DNA of 64,000 nucleotides from Methylibium sp035476815 (GTDB lineage Bacteria > Pseudomonadota > Gammaproteobacteria > Burkholderiales > Burkholderiaceae_C). The notes beneath the pieces are model-generated. The model searched no databases and was not told where the DNA came from. It was given only the letters and a program-made list of their open reading frames with translations. The translations under genes and the position numbers were made by a program. The DNA lies in assembly GCA_035476815.1 (NCBI GenBank), contig DATILD010000032.1, positions 1 through 64,000 of the forward strand, read 5' to 3'. Shown one piece after another: positions 23,339 through 32,584 of the stretch (position 1 is the first letter of the stretch; each line of letters opens with the position of its first letter).

Positions 23339-24064
23339 ATGTCGCATGCCCAGCCGTCACTGTTGATGGTCGACGACGAGCCGGAGCTGCGCACGCTGCT
23401 GGCCGAGTACTTCGGCAAGCAGGGTTTCGCGGTCGACACCGCGGCCGACGCGGTGGCCGCGCGCCAGCGCTTCGCCGCCGCGCCGCCCGCGGTCGCGATC
23501 CTCGACGTGCACATGCCCGGCGAGGACGGTCTGTCGCTGGCGCGCTGGATCCGCGAGCACCACCCGGCCACCGGCATCGTGATGCTGACCACCGCCGCCG
23601 AGGCGATGGACCGCATCATCGGCCTGGAGGTCGGCGCCGACGACTATGTTCCGAAGCCTTTCGAGCTGCGCGAGCTGCTGGCACGGGTCAAGAGCCTGCT
23701 GCGGCGGCTCGCGCCGGCCTCGAACGGCGAGGCCGGCGCGCCGCCGGCCGACGGCGGCAAGACGGTGCGCTTCGGCCAGTGCCTGCTGCACCTCGACGAG
23801 CGCCGCCTGGTCGGCGCCGACGGCGTCGAGATCGCGCTGACGGCGTCGGAGTTCGACCTGCTGGCGCTGTTCGCGCGCGCGCCCAACCGGCCGCTGAACC
23901 GCGACCAGATCATGGAACAGGCGCACAACCGCGGCTGGGACGTGTTCGACCGCTCGATCGACCTGCGCATCATGCGGCTGCGCCGCAAGATCGAGCGCAA
24001 CCCCGACAAGCCCGAGGTCATCAAGACCGTGCGCAACGTCGGCTACGTGTTCGTCCCGACATGA
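23339..24064 (+). CDS. OmpR/PhoB-family response regulator
   Basis: A 241-residue DNA-binding regulator. The receiver domain has the acidic pair VDDE near residue 12, phospho-acceptor Asp56 (AILDVHMPGEDGL), the T of MLTTAAEA and Lys of YVPKPFEL. The C-terminal winged helix (about 140-238) has TASEFDLLALFARAPNRPLNR and the recognition part DVFDRSIDLRIMRLRRKIE, ending TVRNVGYVFVP. ATG 23339 is preceded by GGAGGGGA; a longer reading to 23264 is rejected. It lies four bases before kinase 2. Its probable targets are the phased boxes upstream of the small genes, including its own unit. Confidence 0.92.
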   Translation: MSHAQPSLLMVDDEPELRTLLAEYFGKQGFAVDTAADAVAARQRFAAAPPAVAILDVHMPGEDGLSLARWIREHHPATGIVMLTTAAEAMDRIIGLEVGADDYVPKPFELRELLARVKSLLRRLAPASNGEAGAPPADGGKTVRFGQCLLHLDERRLVGADGVEIALTASEFDLLALFARAPNRPLNRDQIMEQAHNRGWDVFDRSIDLRIMRLRRKIERNPDKPEVIKTVRNVGYVFVPT

Positions 24065-24068
24065 GCCG

Positions 24069-26069
24069 GTGACGCCGCGGCTGAACTTCGAGAGCCTGGG
24101 GCGCGCCGGCATCGTGCACGGCGCGTCGGCGCTGGCGCTCGAACCGCTGGTGCTGCAGACGCTGCTCGACCACATCCCGATGCGCGCCACCGCGGTCGGC
24201 CGCGACGAGCGCTACCGCTATGCCAACCGTGCCTTCCTCGACGCGATGGGCCTGAGGGCCGAGCAGGTGATCGGCCGCCATGTCGCCGAGGTGCTGGGCG
24301 AGGCGATGTACCAGGCCTACCTGCCGGTGGCCGAGCGCCTGTTCGGCGGCGAGTCGCTGCGCTGGGAGGGCTGGATGGACTACCGCGGCCGCGGCGCGCG
24401 CTACGACGAGCAGACCCTGCTGCCCTACGCGACCGATGGCCGCGCGGTCGACGCCATCATCACCTTCGGCCGCGACGTCACCGAGCTCAAGCAGCGCGAG
24501 GCCGAGCTCGCCGCCAAGGTCGCCGAACTCGAGGCGACCGAGGCGCTGAAGTCGGCCATCGTCGACCATGCGCTGGCGGCGCTGGTGTCGGCCGACGCCG
24601 ACGGACGGGTGGTCGAGTTCAACCCGGCGGCCGAGCAGATGTTCGGCGTGTCGCGCGTCCAGGCGCTCGGCCGGCCGGTCGGCGAGCTGATCGTCCCGGC
24701 GCGTCACCGCGCCCGCCACGACGCCGGCATGGCGCGCATGAAGGCCGGCGCCGCGCCGCACATCATGGGGCGGCGCGTCGAGATGGAGGCGCTGCGCGCC
24801 GACGGCAGCGAGTTCCCGGTCGAGATGGTGCTGTGGCGCACCGAGGTCGGCGGCGTCGCGCACTACACCGCGTCGATGTACGACCTGTCGGAGCGCCGCG
24901 CCCAGGCCGAGGAGATCGCGCGCCAGCGCGACGCGCTGCGCCAGAGCGAGAAGATGACCGCGATGGGCAGCCTGCTGGCGGGGGTCGCGCACGAGCTGAA
25001 CAACCCGATGGCGATCGTCATGGGCCGCGCCGCGTTGCTGGAGTCGAAGTGCAGCGACCCCGCGCTGCGCGCCGACGCGACGCGCATCCGCGAGGCCGCC
25101 GAGCGCTGCGGCCGCATCGTGCGCACCTTCCTCGGCATGGCGCGGCAGAAGGAGCGTCACGTCGAGCCGGTGCAGGTCAACGACATGGTGCGCGGCGCCG
25201 TCGACCTGCTGCAGTACAACCTGCGCACCAGCGGCGTCGACCTGACGCTGCAGCTGGCCGAGGGGCTGCCGGCCGTGACCGCCGACCCCGACCAGCTCGG
25301 CCAGGTGCTGCTGAACCTGCTGGTCAACGCGCAGCAGGCGCTGGCGGCCCAGCCGGCGCCGCGGCGCGTCGCGATCCACACCGGCGCGCTGCGCGCGGGC
25401 GACGGCACGGCTGCCGGCGTGTGGCTGCGCGTCGCGGACAACGGCCCGGGCGTGCCGGCGGCGCTGCGCGACCGCATCTTCGACCCCTTCTTCACGACCA
25501 AGCCCGAAGGCATGGGCACCGGCCTGGGCCTCGGCGTGTCCCGCTCGCTGGTGCGCGAGGCCGGCGGCGACCTGGTGCTCGAGGCCACCGGCGCCACCGG
25601 CGGGGCGAGCTTTCGCTGCTGGCTGCCGCTGAGCGCCGACGGCGCCGCCGTGGCGGTCGCCCGCGCGCCGGTCGCGATCGAGACCACGCCGGTGCGGGCC
25701 CGCGTGCTCGTCGTCGACGACGAGCCGGAACTTGCCGCACTGATGCAGGAGATGCTCGAGGCGGCCGACCTCGAGGTCGCGATCGCCGAGTCGGGCGCCG
25801 TGGCGCTGGCGCTCGTCGACGAAGCGCGCTTCGACGCCGTGGTCTCGGACCTGCGCATGCCCGAGCTCGACGGCCCGGGCCTGTGGCGCGCGCTGCGCGA
25901 ACGCCATCCGGCGCTGGCGGCGCGCATGGTGTTCGTCACCGGCGACACGCTGTCGCCGAGCGCGCGCGAGTTCCTGCAGGCCACCGGCTGTGCCTGTCTG
26001 GAGAAGCCGTTCGCGCCGGCCGACCTGCTGGCGCGGGTGCAGGCGGCGCTGGCATCGGCCATCGGCTGA
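24069..26069 (+). CDS. Cytoplasmic hybrid histidine kinase (PAS-PAS, HisKA, HATPase, REC)
   Basis: A 666-residue soluble sensor kinase starting with GTG at 24069. A first PAS (about 25-140: LLDHIPMRATAVGRDERYRYANR) is followed by a coiled linker and a second PAS (~160-285). Then come HisKA with His308 (GVAHELNNPMAIVMGRAALL), the ATPase (NGPGVPAALRDRIFDPFFTT, GTGLGLGVS) and a receiver with Asp594 (VVSDLRMPELDGPG). From the second PAS to the end it is a paralogue of the membrane kinase at 18493, with the membrane sensor replaced by a PAS. It follows the regulator gene by four bases. No separate HPt gene is seen nearby, although hybrid kinases normally need one. Confidence 0.92.
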   Translation: MTPRLNFESLGRAGIVHGASALALEPLVLQTLLDHIPMRATAVGRDERYRYANRAFLDAMGLRAEQVIGRHVAEVLGEAMYQAYLPVAERLFGGESLRWEGWMDYRGRGARYDEQTLLPYATDGRAVDAIITFGRDVTELKQREAELAAKVAELEATEALKSAIVDHALAALVSADADGRVVEFNPAAEQMFGVSRVQALGRPVGELIVPARHRARHDAGMARMKAGAAPHIMGRRVEMEALRADGSEFPVEMVLWRTEVGGVAHYTASMYDLSERRAQAEEIARQRDALRQSEKMTAMGSLLAGVAHELNNPMAIVMGRAALLESKCSDPALRADATRIREAAERCGRIVRTFLGMARQKERHVEPVQVNDMVRGAVDLLQYNLRTSGVDLTLQLAEGLPAVTADPDQLGQVLLNLLVNAQQALAAQPAPRRVAIHTGALRAGDGTAAGVWLRVADNGPGVPAALRDRIFDPFFTTKPEGMGTGLGLGVSRSLVREAGGDLVLEATGATGGASFRCWLPLSADGAAVAVARAPVAIETTPVRARVLVVDDEPELAALMQEMLEAADLEVAIAESGAVALALVDEARFDAVVSDLRMPELDGPGLWRALRERHPALAARMVFVTGDTLSPSAREFLQATGCACLEKPFAPADLLARVQAALASAIG

Positions 26070-26142
26070 GCGCGCGGTGGTCCACCGCGAGCGGTGCTGG
26101 CGCGTTGTGTCCTAGGCGGCGCGTCCGCCGAGGAGAACCATC

Positions 26143-26817
26143 ATGCCGATCAATGCCCCGCTTCGCGCCGCCTGTGCGCTCACCCTGCTGGCCCTCGGCG
26201 CCGCTGCGCTGCCGGCCCATGCAGCGGCAGACGGCCGACGCCAGTTCGACAGCGGCGCGCAGATCTCCAAGCGCGTCGTCACCAACACCATCCCGCTGAC
26301 CACCACCAGCACCAGCTTCGTCGGGCTGCCCGGCGGCGCGACGCGGGTCACGGTGCCGGCGAACCGCACGGTGCTGATCAGCGCGACGCTGGACGCCGAG
26401 ACGCGCTGCTCCGGCGGCGAGACCGAACTGAACTGGTGCGAGCTGCAGATCCGCATCGGCTCGCTCGAAGGCAACCCGCGCGCCAGCACCTACGGCCCGG
26501 ACACCTTCACCTTCGACAGCACCGACGGCGGCCGCGAGGGCATCGGCTCCTGGGAGGCCCGCTCGATGAGCCGCCACCAGTGCTTCACCAACGGCACCGC
26601 GAGCCCGGTGAACGTGCTGGTGCAGGCGAGCTGGCGGGTGACCAACTTCGGCGGTTATGCGCCGGAGTTCTGGATCGACGACACGGCCATGGTGGTCGAG
26701 GTGTCGCAGGGCTGCACCCTGACCGAGCTGCCGTCCGTCGGCACGCTGTCGACGACGCCGAGCAGCGCCCGCACGCTGCCGCGCGAGCAGACCCCGCCGA
26801 CGCCGACCCAGCAGTGA
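26143..26817 (+). CDS. Secreted protein of unknown function
   Basis: A 224-residue protein with a standard Sec signal (LRAACALTLLALGAAALPAHA, cleavage near residue 28). It has a beta-rich mature part without known motifs: LTTTSTSFVGLPGGATRVTV, ANRTVLISATLDAETRCSGG, ASWRVTNFGGYAPEFWIDD. Four Cys in the mature part (RCSGG, NWCEL, HQCFT, QGCTL) could make two disulfides. GAGGAGAA precedes the ATG. The C-terminal Thr/Pro/Gln tail is low complexity. It lies between kinase 2 and the convergent type II secretion operon; being a type II substrate or an output of the kinase system is possible but unproven. Confidence 0.75.
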   Translation: MPINAPLRAACALTLLALGAAALPAHAAADGRRQFDSGAQISKRVVTNTIPLTTTSTSFVGLPGGATRVTVPANRTVLISATLDAETRCSGGETELNWCELQIRIGSLEGNPRASTYGPDTFTFDSTDGGREGIGSWEARSMSRHQCFTNGTASPVNVLVQASWRVTNFGGYAPEFWIDDTAMVVEVSQGCTLTELPSVGTLSTTPSSARTLPREQTPPTPTQQ

Positions 26818-26835
26818 TCGCGCCGGGCCGGTGGC

Positions 26836-28050
26836 CTACTTGACCCAGGTGTTGAGCTGGATGATCGGCAGCAGCACCGCCAGCACGATCAGCATCACCA
26901 CCGCGCCCATCGCCACGATCAGCAGCGGCTCGAGGATGGTGGCGAGCGCCATCGCGCGGCGCTGCACCTCGGCGCCGAGCTGGACGGCGGCGCGCTCCAG
27001 CATCACCGGCAGCTGGCCGGTCTGCTCGCCGAGCCGCGCGAACATCGCCAGCAGGCCGGGGAAGCGCTTCTTGCCGGCCAGGGCGGCGGCCAGCGGCGCG
27101 CCCTCGCGCACCTGCACCAGCGCGGCGCTGGCGTCGGCGCGCATTGCGCGGTTGGACAGCGTCTCGGCCGCCGCCTGCAGCGCCTTGAGGATGGGCACGC
27201 CGGCGCCGGCCAGCATCGCCAGCGTGCCGGCGAAGCGCGCGGCGTTGTAGCCGCGCGCCAGCCGGCCGATCAGCGGCAGCGTCAGCCAGAAGGCGTCGAA
27301 GCGCTCGCGGAAGGCGTCGTTGCGCAGCATCTGCAGCAGCGTGACCACCGCGCCGACCAGGCCGAGCGCGATCAGCCAGCCCCAGCCGCGCAGGAAGGCA
27401 CTGATCGCGAGCATCGCACTCGTGAGGAAGGGCAGCGCCCGCTTGCCGCCGGCGAACACGCTGGCGACCTGCGGCACCACGTAGGTGACCAGGAAGATCA
27501 CGATCACCACCGCCACCAGCGACACGATGGCCGGGTAGAGCGCCGCGCCGATCAGCTTGGCCTTGAGCGCCTGGCGCTCCTCCAGGTCGTCGGCCAGCTT
27601 CTCGAGCACCACGCCGAGCTGGCCGGTCTGCTCGCCGGCGCCCACCACCGCGCGGTAGACCTCGTCGAACTCGCGCGGCGCGCTGGCCAGCGCGCGTGCG
27701 AACGGCGCACCGGCGTTGACCTCGGCGCGCAGGTGGGCCAGCAGCTCGCGCTGGCGCGGCTCGTCGGCCTCGTCGGTGAGCGCCGTCAGCGCGCGCTCGA
27801 GCGGCAGGCCGGAGCCGACCAGCCCGGCGAGCTGGCGGGTCCAGATCGCCAGCGCGGTGGCGTTGAAGACCCGGCCGCGCAGCGACAGCCCACCGCTCGC
27901 TGCGGCCTGCGCCGCCACCGGCGCGACCTCGATCGGCACCAGCTGCTGCGCGCGCAACTGGCTGCGCGCGGCGCGCGCGTTGTCGGCCTCGAGCAGGCCG
28001 GTCTTGGACTTGCCCGCAGCGTCGAGGGCCTCGAAGCGATAGGCCGGCAT
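26836..28050 (-). CDS. gspF: Type II secretion inner-membrane protein GspF
   Basis: The 404-residue GspF/PilC-family platform protein of the secretion machine. It starts MPAYRFEALDAAGKSKTG and has two repeats of the T2SSF domain (WTRQLAGLVGSGLPLERAL and FAGTLAMLAGAGVPILKAL) with about three membrane segments (LIGAALYPAIVSLVAVVIVI, LIALGLVGAVVTLLQM, VAMGAVVMLIVLAVLLPII). It interacts with GspE and GspL. It is the last gene of the gspG-F operon, starting four bases after gspE, and converges on the secreted-protein gene with 18 bases between stops. Confidence 0.94.
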   Translation of the reverse strand: MPAYRFEALDAAGKSKTGLLEADNARAARSQLRAQQLVPIEVAPVAAQAAASGGLSLRGRVFNATALAIWTRQLAGLVGSGLPLERALTALTDEADEPRQRELLAHLRAEVNAGAPFARALASAPREFDEVYRAVVGAGEQTGQLGVVLEKLADDLEERQALKAKLIGAALYPAIVSLVAVVIVIFLVTYVVPQVASVFAGGKRALPFLTSAMLAISAFLRGWGWLIALGLVGAVVTLLQMLRNDAFRERFDAFWLTLPLIGRLARGYNAARFAGTLAMLAGAGVPILKALQAAAETLSNRAMRADASAALVQVREGAPLAAALAGKKRFPGLLAMFARLGEQTGQLPVMLERAAVQLGAEVQRRAMALATILEPLLIVAMGAVVMLIVLAVLLPIIQLNTWVK

Positions 28051-28054
28051 CGGG

Positions 28055-29476
28055 CTACTCGCGCGTGACGCGCAGCAGTTCCTCGAGCGAGGTCACGCCC
28101 TCGGCCACCAGCCGCTCGCCGTCCTCGCGCATCGTCCGCATGCCGGCCTTCTCGGCGGCGACGAACACCTGGCTCTCGGCGGCGCGGCTGTGGATCAGGT
28201 TCTGCACCGAGGCGTCGGCGACCATCAGCTCGTAGATGCCGGTGCGGCCCTTGTAGCCGGTGTTGCCGCAGGCCGGGCAGCCGACCGGGTGCCAGCGGCC
28301 CTTGTCGTCGCGGCTGCGGCATTCGACGCACAGCTTCCTCACCAGCCGCTGCGCCAGCACGCCGAGCAGCGAGCTGCTGAGCAGGAAGGGCTCGACGCCC
28401 ATGTCGGTGAGCCGCGTCACCGCGCTCGGCGCGTCGTTGGTGTGCAGCGTGGCCAGCACCAGGTGGCCGGTCAGCGAGGCCTGGATCGCGATCTGCGCGG
28501 TCTCGAAGTCGCGGATCTCGCCGATCATGATCACGTCCGGGTCCTGGCGCAGGATGGCGCGCAGCGCGCGCGCGAAGGTCAGCTCGATCTTCGGGTTGAC
28601 CTGGGTCTGGCCGATGCCCGGCAGCTCGTACTCGACCGGGTCCTCGACCGTCAGCACGTTGGTGGTGCTGGTGTCGACCTGGCCGAGGCCGGCGTAGAGC
28701 GTGGTGGTCTTGCCGGAGCCGGTCGGGCCGGTGACGAGCACGATGCCGTGCGGCTGCTGGGCCAGGCGCTTGAATTTGGCCAGCGTGTCGCCGCTCATGC
28801 CAAGCGACTCGAGCGTGAAGCGCGCCTCGCCCTTGTCGAGCAGGCGCAGCACGGCGCGCTCGCCATGGGCGCTGGGCAGCGTCGAGACGCGCACGTCGAT
28901 CGCGCGGCCGCCGATGCGCAGCGAGATGCGGCCGTCCTGCGGCAGGCGCTTCTCGGCGATGTCGAGCTCGGCCATGATCTTCAGGCGCGAGATCAGCGCG
29001 GCGTGCAGCGCCTTGTTGGGTTGCACCACCTCGCGCAGCGTGCCGTCGACGCGAAAGCGCACCGCGCTGCTGCGCTCGTAGGGCTCGATGTGGATGTCGC
29101 TGGCGCCGTCCTTCGCGGCCTGGGTCAGCAGCGCGTTGAGCATGCGGATGATCGGCGCGTCGTTGGCGGCCTCGAGCAGGTCCTCGACCGCCGGCAGGTC
29201 CTGCATCAGGCGCGACAGGTCGACGCCGCTCTCGACCTCGCCGATCACCGCCGCGGCGCTCGACTCGCCGCCGGCGTAGACGCGCGCGATGCGCTGCGCC
29301 AGCGTGGCCGGCGATTCGCGCTCGACGGCATCGACGGCGTACAGCCGCGTCACCTCGCCGAGCGCGGCCGGCGAGACCGGATCGCCGGCCCACAGCACGA
29401 GCTGCTCGCCGGTGTCCTCCAGCAGCAGCGTGTGCGCCTTGGCGAAGGCGTAGGGCAGCGGATGACGCGAGGCCAT
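28055..29476 (-). CDS. gspE: Type II secretion ATPase GspE
   Basis: The 473-residue cytoplasmic motor that drives pseudopilus assembly. Walker A is GPTGSGKTTT, the Asp box is VNPKIELTFARALRAILRQDPD, Walker B is VIMIGEIRD and the His box is LATLHTNDA. A Cys4 zinc module (CVECR ... GCPACGNTG) lies near residue 400. It is shorter than the classical EpsE (503 residues), with a reduced N-terminal domain. The ATG at 29476 is five bases after the gspD stop. Longer readings in this frame would run through gspD and are rejected. Confidence 0.94.
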   Translation of the reverse strand: MASRHPLPYAFAKAHTLLLEDTGEQLVLWAGDPVSPAALGEVTRLYAVDAVERESPATLAQRIARVYAGGESSAAAVIGEVESGVDLSRLMQDLPAVEDLLEAANDAPIIRMLNALLTQAAKDGASDIHIEPYERSSAVRFRVDGTLREVVQPNKALHAALISRLKIMAELDIAEKRLPQDGRISLRIGGRAIDVRVSTLPSAHGERAVLRLLDKGEARFTLESLGMSGDTLAKFKRLAQQPHGIVLVTGPTGSGKTTTLYAGLGQVDTSTTNVLTVEDPVEYELPGIGQTQVNPKIELTFARALRAILRQDPDVIMIGEIRDFETAQIAIQASLTGHLVLATLHTNDAPSAVTRLTDMGVEPFLLSSSLLGVLAQRLVRKLCVECRSRDDKGRWHPVGCPACGNTGYKGRTGIYELMVADASVQNLIHSRAAESQVFVAAEKAGMRTMREDGERLVAEGVTSLEELLRVTRE

Positions 29477-29481
29477 GGGGC

Positions 29482-31647
29482 TCAGGGCTGGGTGGCGGGC
29501 GGCGTGGCCGGCTGGGGCTCGCGCATCGGCGGCAGCACCGGCGCGTCGTTGATCGGCAGCAGCAGGCGCGGCTCGGGCTGGGTGTCCTTCTGCTGGGCGC
29601 GGATGATGTCGTAGCGGTCCAGCGTCAGCGCCTCGCTCTGCTCGGCGCTGCGCATCACCACCGGGCGCAGGAACACCATCAGGTTGCTCTTGCGGCGGGT
29701 GCGGTTCTCGTTGCGGAACAGCGCGCCGATGCCGGGGATGCTGGCCAGGCCCGGCACGCGGTCCTGGTTGTTCTGGAACTCGTCCTGCATCAGTCCGCCG
29801 AGCACCAGGATGTCGCCGTCGTCGACCACCACGGTCGATTCGATCGAGCGCTTGTTGGTCACCAGGCCGGCGGTCGCGTCGGCCACGCCCTGCGAGACGT
29901 TCTGGTTCACGACGCTCGAGGCCTCCTGGTAGATCACCATGCGCACCGTGCCGTTCTCGCCGATCTGCGGCTTGACGCGCAGCGTGATGCCGACGTCCTT
30001 GCGCTCGATGGTCTGGAACGGGTTGGTCGCCCCGCTGCCGGTGCCGGTGCTGGTGAAGGAGCCGGTCACGAAGGGCACGTTCTGGCCGACGACGATCTTG
30101 GCCTCCTCGTTGTCCAGCGTCACCAGGTTGGGCGTCGACAGGATGTTGCCGTCGGCCTTGGTCTCGAGGAAGCGCGCCAGCGCGCTCAGGCCGTAGACGC
30201 TGCCGTACTTGCGCACGATGCCGATGTTCAGGCCCGAGGTCGGCAGCGTCGTGGTGCTGCCCGCGGCGGCCGCGATGCTCAGGTTCAGCAGGTTGTTGCC
30301 GCCGGTGCCGAAGTTGGTGCCGCCGACCACGCCGTACTTGTCGCCGTCCTTGCCGATCAGCGTCTGCCACTGGAAGCCGGCGTCGGCCGCCTTGGTGGCG
30401 TTGACCTCGACCAACATGGTCTCGATGTAGACCTGGGCGCGGCGCGCGTCGAGCTGGTCGATCACCGCGCGCAGCTGGCGGTACAGCGGCTCGCTGGCGG
30501 TGATGATCAGCGAGTTGGTGGCCGGGTCGGCCTGGACGAAGCCGCCGGTCGACGGGGCCGCGGCCGCGCTCACCGGACTGGTGGCCTGGGCCGAGGCGCC
30601 GGTCGACGAACTGCTGCCGGTGCCCGCGCTGCCGAGGTTGGTCATCGGCGAGGTCGCCGTCGCCGGGCTGGCCAGCGAGGACAGGCTGGCCGATGCGCCG
30701 CTGCCGCCGCGCGCGTCGTTCGCGAAGGACGCGCGCAGCACCTGCGCGAGCCGGGTCGCGTCGGCGTTCTTCAGGTAGACGACGTGGATGCCGCTGCCGC
30801 CGGCGCCGCCGATGCCGGGGCGGTCGAGCTTGGCGATCAGCGCGCGCACCTGCGCCAGCCGTGCCGCGCTGCCGGCGCGCAGCAGCAGCGAGTTGCTGCG
30901 CGCGTCGACCAGCACCGTCAGCGCCGTGCCCGGGGTCGGCGCGACGCCCGGGGTCGCCTCCGACAGGCGCTGGATCACCGGCTGCAGGTCGGCGGCGACC
31001 GCGTGCTCCAGCGTCACCACCTCGACGTCGGTGGTGCCCGGGGAGTCGAGCGCCGCGATCATCTTGGCGATGCGCTGCAGGTTGTTCGCGTAGTCGGTGA
31101 TGACCAGCGAGTTGGTGCCGGGGTTGGCGTTGATCGTGTTGTTGGGGCTGATCAGCGGGCGCAGCACCGTCACCAGGTTGTTGGCGTTCTCGTGCTGCAG
31201 CCGGAAGATCTGCGTGACGATCTGGTCGCCGCGGCGGTCGCTCTCGCCGACCGAGACGGTGCCGGTCTGCAGCTTGCCCTCGGCCTCGGGCACGACCTTC
31301 AGCAGACCGGCCACCTCGACCACCGTGAAGCCGAGCCCGCGCAGCGAGGCCAGGAAGCTCAGGTAGGCGTCCTTGGGCGCCAGCGGCTGCTCGCTGTAGA
31401 GCGTGATCTGGCCGCGCACGCGCGGGTCGACGACGATCTGGCGGTCGAGGATCGCCGCCATCGCGCGCGCCACGCCGTCGATCTCGGCGTTGACGAAGTT
31501 CAGCGTGACCGGCTCGGTGGTCTTGGGGGCCGGCGGGGCCGCCGCCGCCGACAGGGCGGCCAGGGCGAGGCCCAGCGCGCAGGCCGACAGGGCCGCTCGA
31601 CTGCGTCGCAGCGTGGGGCGGAGCTCGGGGGTGGCGTTCATGCTCAT
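29482..31647 (-). CDS. gspD: Type II secretion outer-membrane secretin GspD
   Basis: A 721-residue secretin. A signal peptide (SRAALSACALGLALAALSAAAA) is followed by N0 (VTLNFVNAEIDGVARAMAAI) and repeated N domains (NPGTNSLVITDYANNLQRIA, DARSNSLLLRAGSAARLAQV, DPATNSLIITASEPLYRQLR), with a Ser/Ala/Thr-rich insert near residue 335-385. The C-terminal secretin barrel contains VPFVTGSFTSTGTGSG, the VVDDGDILVLGGLMQDEFQN segment and VPGLASIPGIGALFRNENRT. ATG 31647 overlaps the gspN stop by four bases (ATGA). No pilotin gene is seen in the window. Confidence 0.94.
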   Translation of the reverse strand: MSMNATPELRPTLRRSRAALSACALGLALAALSAAAAPPAPKTTEPVTLNFVNAEIDGVARAMAAILDRQIVVDPRVRGQITLYSEQPLAPKDAYLSFLASLRGLGFTVVEVAGLLKVVPEAEGKLQTGTVSVGESDRRGDQIVTQIFRLQHENANNLVTVLRPLISPNNTINANPGTNSLVITDYANNLQRIAKMIAALDSPGTTDVEVVTLEHAVAADLQPVIQRLSEATPGVAPTPGTALTVLVDARSNSLLLRAGSAARLAQVRALIAKLDRPGIGGAGGSGIHVVYLKNADATRLAQVLRASFANDARGGSGASASLSSLASPATATSPMTNLGSAGTGSSSSTGASAQATSPVSAAAAPSTGGFVQADPATNSLIITASEPLYRQLRAVIDQLDARRAQVYIETMLVEVNATKAADAGFQWQTLIGKDGDKYGVVGGTNFGTGGNNLLNLSIAAAAGSTTTLPTSGLNIGIVRKYGSVYGLSALARFLETKADGNILSTPNLVTLDNEEAKIVVGQNVPFVTGSFTSTGTGSGATNPFQTIERKDVGITLRVKPQIGENGTVRMVIYQEASSVVNQNVSQGVADATAGLVTNKRSIESTVVVDDGDILVLGGLMQDEFQNNQDRVPGLASIPGIGALFRNENRTRRKSNLMVFLRPVVMRSAEQSEALTLDRYDIIRAQQKDTQPEPRLLLPINDAPVLPPMREPQPATPPATQP

Positions 31648-32573
31648 CCGATCGCTATGAGGGACCGCGCGCCGTCGCGCCGTCCGATGATGCTCAGCAG
31701 GTTCACGAGGGCGGGGCGGTCGGCGTCGGTGGCGGTGGCCTCGCCCCGGAAATGCAGCCCGCCCGGCCCGAGCGTGCCGCTGCCCGAGAGCTGCAGCGCG
31801 CCGTCCAGCGTCGTCAGACGCAAGTTGGCCGTGCCGTCGGCGGCCGGGTCGGCGCCGAGATCGAGCCGGTAGCTGCCCAGGCGCTCCAGCGTCGAGACGC
31901 GCGAGGCCGTGTCCAGCACCTCGAGCGCGATCGAACCGTCGAGCCGCCAGCGGCCCTGGACCCGCTGCACCGTCAGGCCCGGCGTCGTCACCCGCAGCAC
32001 GCCGCCGAGCTGCAGCGTGTTCCAGGGCGTGCCGAGCCCCGCCAGCCAGCCGGCCGGCCACTGGCCCAGGCCGCTCGGCTGGGGCGCGATGCGGGCGGTC
32101 AGCGTGCCGAGGCCCGGTTGCAGCGTCACCGTCGGCCGGCCGTTGAGGCAGCAGGCATGCTCCAGCGTCAGCGTCAGCGCGGGGACGACGCCGACCCGGC
32201 CGGGCCGCAGCGTCCAGCGCAGCCGCTCGGGCAGGGCGCGGGCATCGCGGCTGCCGGTGCCGCCGCCGAGGACCGCGACCGCGCTGCCGTTCCAGATGCT
32301 GCCGCGCGCCTCGGCCAGCAGCAGGTGGCCGCCGCTCGCGCTTGCCACCCAGCCGGCCAGCCAGGCGGCGGGGGCGAACAGCAGCGCCGACAGCAGGCCG
32401 CCGCTGACCGCGCCCCAGGCCGCCCAGCGGCGGGTCGCGCCGCGGGCGCGTTCCCAGCGCAGGGTCTCGAGCGTCGATTCGGCGCCGTCACGGCTGCGCG
32501 TCAGCCCGCTCAGGCGCGACGGTTGCCAGCGCGACAGGCTGAAGCGCGAGGGACGCAGCGAAGGGCGCTTCAT
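31644..32573 (-). CDS. gspN: Type II secretion protein GspN
   Basis: A 309-residue protein with a long basic N-terminal cytoplasmic part (about 50 residues), one membrane segment (AAWGAVSGGLLSALLFAPAAWLAG) and a periplasmic domain with the GspN pattern EARGSIWNGSAVAVLGGG, LRWTLRPGRVG and LGTPWNTLQLGGVLRV. GspN is an accessory component found in only some type II systems. ATG 32573 is 11 bases after the gspM stop, and its own stop overlaps the gspD start. Confidence 0.87.
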   Translation of the reverse strand: MKRPSLRPSRFSLSRWQPSRLSGLTRSRDGAESTLETLRWERARGATRRWAAWGAVSGGLLSALLFAPAAWLAGWVASASGGHLLLAEARGSIWNGSAVAVLGGGTGSRDARALPERLRWTLRPGRVGVVPALTLTLEHACCLNGRPTVTLQPGLGTLTARIAPQPSGLGQWPAGWLAGLGTPWNTLQLGGVLRVTTPGLTVQRVQGRWRLDGSIALEVLDTASRVSTLERLGSYRLDLGADPAADGTANLRLTTLDGALQLSGSGTLGPGGLHFRGEATATDADRPALVNLLSIIGRRDGARSLIAIG

Positions 32574-32584
32574 CGGCGTGCGGC

